Below are positions 1 to 4,840 of a DNA stretch of 6,716 nt, piece by piece. The DNA lies in assembly GCA_031262335.1 (NCBI GenBank), contig JAISHX010000029.1, positions 1 to 6,716 on the forward strand. Direction: 5' to 3'. The DNA is from Clostridiales bacterium. Lineage in GTDB: Bacteria > Bacillota > Clostridia > Lachnospirales > WRAX01. A program made the translations under genes and the position numbers. How positions within the stretch are numbered: position 1 is the first letter of the stretch; the number at the start of each line of letters is the position of its first letter. The notes beneath the pieces were generated by a model. It was not told where the DNA came from. It worked only from the letters and a program-made list of their open reading frames with translations, and searched no databases.

Positions 1-80
1 CGACTTTTGTTGTTTATTACCTCAACACCGCATCTGACTATCGACTTGCGGAGCGCTTCGGTCATTTCCTCTTTGTTCAA
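1..80 (-). CDS. Unrecognised protein, N-terminus only (cut by window edge)
   Basis: An open frame on the minus strand runs off the left edge. It begins with TTG at 80-78, preceded by GAGGTG and a 7-nt spacer, which is a good ribosome binding site. The product starts LNKEEMTEALRKSIVRCGVE and continues for 26 complete codons. An in-frame ATG at 65-63 has GAGG only two bases upstream, so the TTG is the better start. The residues do not match the start of a GyrA/ParC subunit, which would have been the expected partner of the upstream topoisomerase B gene. No function can be assigned from so short a piece. It lies about 100 bp downstream of that gene on the same strand and may be cotranscribed with it. 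Confidence 0.5.
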   Translation of the reverse strand, partial: MNKEEMTEALRKSIVRCGVEVINNKS

Positions 81-112
81 TACGATTCACCTCGCCTACT
101 AATGAAGGGATT

Positions 113-137
113 CCAAAGGGGCGATTTGCCCCTTTGG
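113..137. repeat. Perfect intergenic hairpin (10-bp stem, 5-nt loop)
   Basis: CCAAAGGGGC (113-122) pairs perfectly with GCCCCTTTGG (128-137) around the loop GATTT. It lies downstream of the minus-strand topoisomerase gene and before the next minus-strand gene. No T tract follows on either strand, so it is not a textbook intrinsic terminator. It could stabilise a transcript end, act as an attenuator, or be a dispersed palindrome. Its core, GGGGCG then TTTGCCCC, recurs in the hairpin at 3928-3960. Confidence 0.7.
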
Positions 138-144
138 TCAGGGT

Positions 145-163
145 TTGGGGCTGAAAGCCCCAA
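145..163. repeat. Second intergenic hairpin (8-bp stem, 3-nt loop)
   Basis: TTGGGGCT (145-152) pairs perfectly with AGCCCCAA (156-163) around the loop GAA. It lies 21 bases past the stop codon of the minus-strand topoisomerase gene and 7 bases from the other hairpin. It lacks a T run, so a terminator role is possible but unproven. Together the two hairpins fill most of the 103-bp gap between the two minus-strand genes. Confidence 0.65.
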
Positions 164-183
164 GGTCTTATCTTTAACGCCTT

Positions 184-2163
184 TTACATAACGTCTGTCC
201 AGTCAATAAATCTGTGTCCTTCTTCTTCTATGTGAAGTTTTCGGGCTGCTAAATTATTGCCGAGCAGCATTTCAAACATTTCTTTGGTTTTCTTGACATC
301 TTCAGGTACAACCTGAATAAGTTTGCGGGTTGCGGGATTCATTGTAGTTTGCGACATCATGTCCGGTTCGTTTTCGCCAAGACCTTTTGAACGCTGAATT
401 TTATATTTTCCAGAAAGCTTTGAAGTAATTTCTGTCTTTTCGCGGTCACTGTACGCAAAGTAAGTTTTTTTCGCGGAAGAAATTTCATAAAGCGGGCTTT
501 CGGCAATAAATACTTTTTTCTGAATAATAAGCTCCGGCATAAGACGGTACAGCATCGTCAAAACAAGTGTGCGAATTTGATAACCGTCAACGTCCGCATC
601 AGTACAAATTATTATTTTAGACCAGTTAAGTTTTGAAATATCAAAAGAACTTATATCTTTTGAGTGTTTCCCTGTTTGAATTTCAACACCGCAACCAAGC
701 ACACGGACAAGGTCTGTTATTATGTCACTTGCAAAAATGCGGTTATAATCCGCTTTAAGACAGTTAAGTATTTTCCCGCGGATTGGCATAATCGCCTGAA
801 AATCGGGGTTACGCGCAAGCTTGCATGCTCCCATTGCGGAATCTCCCTCAACGATATAAATTTCTCGGAGTTTTGTATCTTTTGAACGGCAGTTTACAAA
901 CTTTTCAACCCTGTTTGAAATATCAAGAGAGCCTGTAAGCTTTTTCTTTACGTTCAGCCTTGTTTGTTCGGCAGATTCACGGCTGCGCTTGTTAATAAGA
1001 GCCTGTGCCGTAATTTTTTCGGCATCCGCTTTATTCTCAATAAAATAAACGTAAAGGCTTTTCTTTAAGTATTCTGTCATATAGTCTTGGATAAACTTGT
1101 TTGTTATAGATTTTTTTGTTTGGTTCTCATAACTTGTTTCTGTCGAAAATGAGTTTGACAGCAAAACAAGGCTGTCCTCAATGTCCGCAAACGTAATTTT
1201 CTTTTCATCTTTTTTGTAAGCATTGTTTGTTTTTAAATAGTTGTCAATTGCATAAGTAAATGCAGTACGGACGGCTTTGTCCGGAGAGCCGCCATACTCA
1301 AGAAAACTCGAATTATGATAATACTGAGTAACACTCGATTCGTTATCAAAGCAAAACGCGACTTCAAACTTGAGCTTATAATCCTTTTTATCCTCACGGT
1401 CACGCCCTACTGCCGAAGATTCCCAAAAAACAGGCTCTGTAATGCGAGTTCGTACGGTAAGCTCGTCCATGTAGTCACGAATACCGCGTTCGTACAAAAA
1501 TTCTGTTGTTTCGTCATTTGCCTCGTCATAAAACACAAATGAAAGTCCGGCATTTACAACAGCCTGCCGCTTCAGCGTTTGCTTAAAGTATTCGGGAGAT
1601 GTTGCAATATCCGTAAAAACTTCTCTGTCAGGCAGCCAAGTTATTGCCGTGCCGGTTTGTTTTGAATTTGTCGGTTGTTTTTTAAGTCCGCCAATATTTT
1701 CGCCTTTTTCAAAATGAAGGTGATACCTGAAACCGCCGAATGTAATATCTGCGTCCATATATTCCGACGAATACTGCGTCGCGCAAAGACCCAAACCGTT
1801 AAGACCCAAACTAAAGTTATAAACATCACCGGAGTTGTTATCATATTTCCCGCCGGCGTACAGTTCGCAAAAAACAAGCTCCCAGTTCCAACGCTGTTCA
1901 ACAGGATTGTAGTCAACGGGAATACCTCTGCCGTAGTCTTTTACGGTAACGGAATAGTCGGAATGTAATGTGACTTCAATTTTTTTGCCATGCCCTTCAC
2001 GCGCTTCATCTATTGAATTTGAGATTATTTCAAAAATTGAATGTTCACAGCCTTCAATGCCGTCGGAGCCGAAAATTACCGCCGGACGCAAACGCACTCT
2101 GTCTGCGCCTTTTAGTTGGGTAATACTCTCGTTTGTATATGTTTTAATATTTTTAGTTACCAA
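184..2163 (-). CDS. Type IIA DNA topoisomerase subunit B (GyrB/ParE-like, divergent)
   Basis: This is the ATPase and TOPRIM subunit of a gyrase or topoisomerase IV type enzyme, which changes DNA topology together with an A subunit. From the TTG start it has 659 residues, normal for ParE/GyrB. The GHKL ATPase part comes first: EIISNSIDEA (about 45-54), DYGRGIP (76-82) and GLNGLGL (120-126), followed by the QTK loop (348-350). The TOPRIM part has VEGDSAMG (438-445), TDADVDG (521-527) and QRSKGLGEN (590-598). Several core motifs are altered: usual PGMYIG reads PAVIFG, DNGRG reads DYGRG, GLHGVG reads GLNGLG, and EGDSAGG reads EGDSAMG. This suggests a paralogue rather than the housekeeping copy. 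An in-frame ATG at 2199 has no Shine-Dalgarno. TTG at 2163 follows AGAAAGAAGG by 7 nt and gives an N-terminus of usual length, so it is preferred. No A subunit is visible. Gyrase versus topoisomerase IV is not decided. Confidence 0.9.
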   Translation of the reverse strand: MVTKNIKTYTNESITQLKGADRVRLRPAVIFGSDGIEGCEHSIFEIISNSIDEAREGHGKKIEVTLHSDYSVTVKDYGRGIPVDYNPVEQRWNWELVFCELYAGGKYDNNSGDVYNFSLGLNGLGLCATQYSSEYMDADITFGGFRYHLHFEKGENIGGLKKQPTNSKQTGTAITWLPDREVFTDIATSPEYFKQTLKRQAVVNAGLSFVFYDEANDETTEFLYERGIRDYMDELTVRTRITEPVFWESSAVGRDREDKKDYKLKFEVAFCFDNESSVTQYYHNSSFLEYGGSPDKAVRTAFTYAIDNYLKTNNAYKKDEKKITFADIEDSLVLLSNSFSTETSYENQTKKSITNKFIQDYMTEYLKKSLYVYFIENKADAEKITAQALINKRSRESAEQTRLNVKKKLTGSLDISNRVEKFVNCRSKDTKLREIYIVEGDSAMGACKLARNPDFQAIMPIRGKILNCLKADYNRIFASDIITDLVRVLGCGVEIQTGKHSKDISSFDISKLNWSKIIICTDADVDGYQIRTLVLTMLYRLMPELIIQKKVFIAESPLYEISSAKKTYFAYSDREKTEITSKLSGKYKIQRSKGLGENEPDMMSQTTMNPATRKLIQVVPEDVKKTKEMFEMLLGNNLAARKLHIEEEGHRFIDWTDVM

Positions 2164-2170
2164 CTTACAA

Positions 2171-2180
2171 CCTTCTTTCT
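2171..2180 (-). promoter_or_regulatory. Ribosome binding site deciding the TTG start of the topoisomerase B gene
   Basis: On the minus strand AGAAAGAAGG ends 7 nt before TTG at 2163-2161. The ATG at 2199-2197, 36 bp upstream, has only TCTTTACCTCGCC-like sequence before it and no purine-rich site. The site therefore favours the TTG start. Confidence 0.65.
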
Positions 2181-2227
2181 CAATTTCTAAGAATAACATA
2201 TTTTTCTGGCGAGGTAAAGAAAAAATA

Positions 2228-2257
2228 TTGACGCGTTCGTCCTGAATTTTGTATAAT
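2228..2257 (+). promoter_or_regulatory. Sigma-A type promoter of the rightward gene string
   Basis: TTGACG (2228-2233, five of six consensus bases) and TATAAT (2252-2257, perfect) are separated by 18 bp, with TG directly before the -10. Transcription should begin about 7 nt past the -10, near 2264. That is the A of the ATG of the first gene, which implies a leaderless or nearly leaderless mRNA. The promoter lies in the gap between the divergent genes, so it could influence the minus-strand gene too. No equally good promoter is visible on the minus strand. Confidence 0.75.
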
Positions 2258-2263
2258 AAAATA

Positions 2264-2770
2264 ATGAATAAAATATGCTTCAGCGGTTACCGCCCCGAAA
2301 AATTTCCGTTTTCTGTAGAGGCTGATAACCCGACACTTTTAATTCTTAAACTTAAACTACAGGAAGAAGTCCGGAAAGCTGTAAAAGAAGACGGTGCGGT
2401 TTTTTATTCCGGAATGCAGAGAGGCTTTGATATTCTTGCCGCCGAAGCGGTTTTGGAATTGAAATCAAAGTGTGAGAACGTAAATCTTGTTTGTGTTCTT
2501 CCTTTTAAGGGATTCGTTGTGGGCGGACTGTGGGAGAACAGGTTTCGCAAACTCATTCAATTTGCCGACGAAATTGTAACAATAAGCAATTTACCCTCAA
2601 AATGGGCGTTTCTTGCCCGCAACGACTACATTGTTTCACATGCGGAAACAGCAATTGTCTTTTATGACGGTAAGCACGGAGGTTCGGAATATACCGTTCG
2701 GAAAGCGTATGAAAACGGGTTGAATGTAATAAATTTGGCGTCGGTTACTCACGAAAGGAGTGCGGAATAA
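2264..2770 (+). CDS. SLOG-family (DUF1273/YpsA-like) protein
   Basis: A 168-residue protein of the YpsA-like branch of the SLOG Rossmann superfamily. It opens with the family signature SGYRPEKF (residues 7-14). This is followed by YSGMQRGFDILAAE (48-61), the nucleotide-binding type G-M-x-x-G-x-D motif. A C-terminal region has RNDYIV (119-124) and GGSEYTV (139-145). SLOG domains are thought to bind nucleotide-derived ligands; B. subtilis YpsA has been linked to cell division and stress, but the activity is not settled. ATG at 2264 is chosen because the signature begins almost at once and because an upstream in-frame TTG at 2249 overlaps the -10 box. No Shine-Dalgarno precedes it, in keeping with leaderless translation. 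The stop TAA shares its last base with the next gene's ATG, so the two are probably translationally coupled. Confidence 0.85.
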   Translation: MNKICFSGYRPEKFPFSVEADNPTLLILKLKLQEEVRKAVKEDGAVFYSGMQRGFDILAAEAVLELKSKCENVNLVCVLPFKGFVVGGLWENRFRKLIQFADEIVTISNLPSKWAFLARNDYIVSHAETAIVFYDGKHGGSEYTVRKAYENGLNVINLASVTHERSAE

Positions 2771-3471
2771 TGAAAACTATCGGTATTATAGGAGCAATGG
2801 AGGAAGAAATTTCAATATTCAAATCAAGGCTCAATATAATTGCCACACGGAATATTATTGACGTTGATTTTTATATCGGCAAATTGCACGAAAATAATGT
2901 TGTTATTGCACGCAGCGGAATCGGCAAAGTCAATGCCGCCGCATGCGCTCAGATTCTTATTGATAAGTACGGAGCAGAAATAATAATAAATGTCGGTGTT
3001 GCAGGGTCTTTGAATCCCGAAGTCAAAATAGGAGATGTTGTCATTTCCACCGACACAGCATATTATGACTTTGACTGCTCGGATATTGGCGACGAAATAG
3101 GGCTTATTCCGCGTATGAACAGGAAATTTTTTCCCGCTGACGAAAATCTTGTTTCAAAATCATTTGATGCCGCAAAAGATGTTTGCATAGACAAAAACGT
3201 CTTTCGCGGAAGAATTGTATCCGGCGACAGGTTTGTCGGTAAAAATTCGGTCAAAGCACAAGTATTAGACATATATCCGGACGCATTGTGCTGTGATATG
3301 GAAGGCACAGCAATAGGTCATGTAAGTTTTATTAACAAAGTACCGTTTGTCGTTATTCGTTCAATATCTGATACTGCCGACGATTCCGCCGAAGTCCATT
3401 TTGAACAGTTCGTTGATGAAATGGCAAGAAATGCCGCCGCTCTTGTTGATAATCTGATTAAATCACTTTAA
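2770..3471 (+). CDS. mtnN: 5'-methylthioadenosine/S-adenosylhomocysteine nucleosidase
   Basis: The enzyme removes adenine from methylthioadenosine, S-adenosylhomocysteine and 5'-deoxyadenosine in the cytoplasm. It clears inhibitory by-products of methylation, polyamine synthesis and radical-SAM reactions, and feeds methionine salvage. Its 233 residues match the usual length (about 230). The N-terminus IGIIGAMEEE (4-13) carries the conserved glutamate E13. Other landmarks are NVGVAGSL (74-81) for ribose binding, DMEGTAIGHV (176-185) with the substrate-contacting Met-Glu pair, and RSISDTAD (197-204) with the catalytic aspartate D201. All key residues are present, so it should be active. AAAGGAG (2754-2760) lies 9 nt before the ATG, inside the end of the upstream gene, and start and stop overlap by one base. 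Alternative purine nucleoside phosphorylase relatives fit much less well. Confidence 0.96.
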   Translation: MKTIGIIGAMEEEISIFKSRLNIIATRNIIDVDFYIGKLHENNVVIARSGIGKVNAAACAQILIDKYGAEIIINVGVAGSLNPEVKIGDVVISTDTAYYDFDCSDIGDEIGLIPRMNRKFFPADENLVSKSFDAAKDVCIDKNVFRGRIVSGDRFVGKNSVKAQVLDIYPDALCCDMEGTAIGHVSFINKVPFVVIRSISDTADDSAEVHFEQFVDEMARNAAALVDNLIKSL

Positions 3472-3473
3472 TG

Positions 3474-3503
3474 TTGGTAATAATTACAGTAAAACAATAT
3501 ATA
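3474..3503 (+). promoter_or_regulatory. Possible weak promoter before superoxide reductase
   Basis: TTGGTA (3474-3479) and TATATA (3498-3503) lie 18 bp apart in the 64-bp AT-rich gap after mtnN. The match is moderate (about four of six bases in each box) and AT-rich gaps give such hits by chance. No terminator separates mtnN from this gene, so readthrough from the upstream promoter is equally possible. Confidence 0.35.
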
Positions 3504-3507
3504 AAGA

Positions 3508-3522
3508 TTAATACCTTATTAA
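3508..3522 (+). promoter_or_regulatory. AT-rich palindrome, possible operator before superoxide reductase
   Basis: TTAATA, CCT, TATTAA forms a 15-bp inverted repeat with perfect 6-bp arms. It sits where a transcript from the candidate promoter would begin and touches the Shine-Dalgarno AAAGGAG (3521-3527). The size is like a Fur/PerR-type box, but identity to the PerR consensus is only about half, so any regulator assignment is speculation. Confidence 0.3.
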
Positions 3523-3535
3523 AGGAGAAACGAGA

Positions 3536-3922
3536 ATGAAAGCAAACGTAAAATTTTTTAAGTGCGAAATCTGCGGAAACGTCATCGGCTTAATGACTGA
3601 CGGCGGCGGGACGCTTGTCTGCTGCGGTGAGGAAATGCCGCAACTCACCGCAAACACCTCAGACGGAGCATCAGAAAAACACGTTCCGAAAGTTGAACGT
3701 GAAGGCGACTTTTTAAGAGTTTCTGTCGGTGAAACAGAACATCCCGCCGACAACGACCATTACATTGAATGGATTAGCTCTGTTAGTGAGAATGGCACAA
3801 TGAGGCTTACGCTTGCCCCGGGAGAAAAGCCGGTTGTAACACTCTATTCACCAAAAGCTTGCGGAAACACCGATGTCTATGCTTACTGCAACAAGCACGG
3901 TCTTTGGAAAACCGAAATTTAG
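3536..3922 (+). CDS. dfx: Desulfoferrodoxin, class I superoxide reductase (2Fe-SOR)
   Basis: Cytoplasmic non-haem iron enzyme that reduces superoxide to hydrogen peroxide without making oxygen, used by anaerobes with electrons from rubredoxin or similar donors. Both iron centres are visible in 128 residues. The N-terminal desulforedoxin-like domain binds Fe with C10, C13, C29 and C30 (CEIC and CC). The catalytic domain has E47-K48-H49, H69 (TEHP), H75 (DHYIEW), then C118 and H121 (YCNKHGLWK), giving the four-histidine, one-cysteine site plus the Glu and Lys that assist catalysis. Length matches the family (about 125). AAAGGAG lies 8 nt before the ATG. It is followed by a hairpin and then an RseC-like gene and a C_GCAxxG_C_C gene, all Cys-bearing, suggesting an oxidative-stress or redox unit. 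No key residue is missing. Confidence 0.97.
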   Translation: MKANVKFFKCEICGNVIGLMTDGGGTLVCCGEEMPQLTANTSDGASEKHVPKVEREGDFLRVSVGETEHPADNDHYIEWISSVSENGTMRLTLAPGEKPVVTLYSPKACGNTDVYAYCNKHGLWKTEI

Positions 3923-3927
3923 CCGAA

Positions 3928-3965
3928 AAGACAGGGGGCGTACTTTGCCCCCACAGTCTTGTTTT
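3928..3965 (+). terminator. Hairpin with short T run after superoxide reductase
   Basis: AAGAC (3928-3932) pairs with GTCTT (3956-3960), and GGGGGC (3934-3939) with GCCCCC (3947-3952). A loop of GTACTTT closes the stem, an A/ACA bulge interrupts it, and GTTTT follows. It begins 5 nt after the stop codon. The weak T run suggests a partial terminator or attenuator that lowers expression of downstream genes; the next Shine-Dalgarno begins at 3966. The GGGGCG...TTTGCCCC core resembles the hairpin at 113-137, so it may instead be a repeated element. Confidence 0.5.
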
Positions 3966-3978
3966 AAGAAGGTATAAA

Positions 3979-4413
3979 ATGGGAGAGTACGGGCAAATAA
4001 CATTTGCGGAAGATGGCTTTGCCAACGTTCAAATAGAACGCACGTCAGCTTGTGAAGGCTGCGGCATCTGTGAGAAAAAAGGCGGCAAAATGAATATCAG
4101 AGTAAAAAATATATGCGGAGCCGCCGTTGGTGATTATGTACTTATTGAGCTGAAAGACGGTATTTTTGCAAAAGCGGTCTTTTGGGCGTTCGGAGCGGAA
4201 ATTATTGCGTTTTTTGCAGGACTTGGCGTTGGATTTTTTGTTTGCGGAGCTGTTGGCGCGGACAAATTTTCTGAATTAGGAGGACTTATTACGGCAATAA
4301 TATTCGTTGGCGCGTGTTACTTTTGGATTCACAAAAACGAACACAGGTTCAAAAAGAATGATTTTGTTCCCGTAGCAACAAGATTATGCGGCTCCGACGG
4401 CGGAGTGCTGTAG
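3979..4413 (+). CDS. RseC/MucC-family membrane protein (SoxR-reducing system type)
   Basis: A 144-residue protein matching the RseC/MucC architecture. An N-terminal cytoplasmic segment carries a Cys cluster, CEGCGIC (C25, C28, C31; also C46), followed by a short beta-rich stretch ending GDYVLIELKD. Two membrane helices follow, about residues 66-92 and 101-118, and then a basic tail. In proteobacteria RseC acts with Rnf-like proteins in reducing SoxR or modulates sigma-E; in Clostridia its role is not known, but redox sensing or electron transfer fits the cysteines. The start is ATG 3979, with AGAAGG 6 nt before it. The frame is open back to 3859, but that extension overlaps dfx and the hairpin, has no ribosome site and is not family-like. 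Placed between superoxide reductase and another Cys-rich protein, it probably serves redox homeostasis. The specific function is uncertain. Confidence 0.8.
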   Translation: MGEYGQITFAEDGFANVQIERTSACEGCGICEKKGGKMNIRVKNICGAAVGDYVLIELKDGIFAKAVFWAFGAEIIAFFAGLGVGFFVCGAVGADKFSELGGLITAIIFVGACYFWIHKNEHRFKKNDFVPVATRLCGSDGGVL

Positions 4414-4420
4414 CAAATGC

Positions 4421-4468
4421 CGCGCCCTTAAAATATTATGTCCATAGGATACTTTTATAAGGGGTGCG
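4421..4468 (+). promoter_or_regulatory. Possible Shine-Dalgarno-sequestering hairpin
   Basis: CGC (4421-4423), CCCTTA (4425-4430) and AAA (4431-4433) can pair with TTT (4454-4456), TAAGGG (4458-4463) and GCG (4466-4468), with small internal bulges and a 20-nt loop. The right arm contains the AAGGGG ribosome site (4459-4464) of the next gene, so folding would hide it. Stability was not computed, and the stem is interrupted. Confidence 0.35.
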
Positions 4469-4471
4469 AAA

Positions 4472-4840
4472 ATGAGAAATTCCGTAATAAAATACTATGA
4501 AGAAGGCTTACCGTGTGCTCAATGCCTTATTCGTTCTGCATCTGAAAAATATGCTTTTTCTGCCGACAAACCTCTGATGGACGCGTTTTCGGCTTTATCG
4601 GGCGGTTTAGGTTGCGGACTTTTCTGCGGGGCGGGTATTGCGGCGATTGCTATATTCGGAATTTTATTTGAAGAAACTGTTGCAATGGAACTTACAATAG
4701 CTTTTTTGACTGATTTTAATGCAGAATATAAAACTTTTGACTGCTGTAAAATAAGAAATACAGATTGCCTTAAAGCTCTTATTTATGTCAGCGACAAAAT
4801 TGAAGAACTAATCGAACAAGGAGAGGAGGATTTCGCTTGA
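4472..4840 (+). CDS. C_GCAxxG_C_C-family putative redox protein
   Basis: A 122-residue member of the C_GCAxxG_C_C family, small proteins with conserved cysteines presumed to be redox-active or metal/cluster-binding; the biochemical role is unknown. It shows the N-terminal YYEEGLPCAQCL (8-19), a glycine-rich SGGLGCGLFCGAG (43-55) with the cysteine and GA turn, and the C-terminal CC (90-91) and C98. An Ala occupies the position after CGAGI where many members have Gly. The Gly/Ala-rich middle could look like a membrane segment, but family members are usually soluble. The Shine-Dalgarno AAGGGG lies 7 nt before the ATG and may be hidden in a hairpin. The end overlaps the next start by four bases (TTGA), implying coupling. 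The setting beside superoxide reductase and an RseC-like protein supports a redox role. Confidence 0.82.
   Translation: MRNSVIKYYEEGLPCAQCLIRSASEKYAFSADKPLMDAFSALSGGLGCGLFCGAGIAAIAIFGILFEETVAMELTIAFLTDFNAEYKTFDCCKIRNTDCLKALIYVSDKIEELIEQGEEDFA
4824..4829 (+). promoter_or_regulatory. Ribosome binding site deciding the TTG start of nadD-yqeK
   Basis: A perfect AGGAGG, within GGAGAGGAGG, ends 7 nt before TTG at 4837-4839. The next in-frame ATG (4852) would remove the first beta strand ahead of the GGTFDP motif, so TTG is the real start. The site lies inside the end of the preceding gene. Confidence 0.85.

Noticed and set aside
1675..1968. Plus-strand open frames inside the topoisomerase gene
   Set aside because: They lie opposite conserved ATPase coding sequence and show no motifs or ribosome sites, so they are shadows.
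2164..2199. ATG at 2199 as start of the topoisomerase B gene
   Set aside because: There is no Shine-Dalgarno before it, while TTG 2163 has AGAAAGAAGG at ideal spacing and gives the usual N-terminal length. It cannot be fully excluded.
2249..2263. Upstream in-frame TTG as start of the SLOG protein
   Set aside because: It overlaps the -10 box of the promoter, has no ribosome site, and adds residues before the family signature that relatives are not expected to have.
2200..2263. Minus-strand promoter for the topoisomerase gene
   Set aside because: A TATTAT -10-like box exists on that strand, but no credible -35 lies at proper distance, so none is called.
3859..3978. Longer N-terminus for the RseC-like protein
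   Set aside because: It overlaps the superoxide reductase gene and the hairpin, has no ribosome site, and the residues are unlike the family. ATG 3979 has AGAAGG in place.
4391..4406. CTCCG/CGGAG hairpin at the end of the RseC-like gene
   Set aside because: The stem is only 5 bp, inside coding sequence, with no T run. It does not support a terminator.
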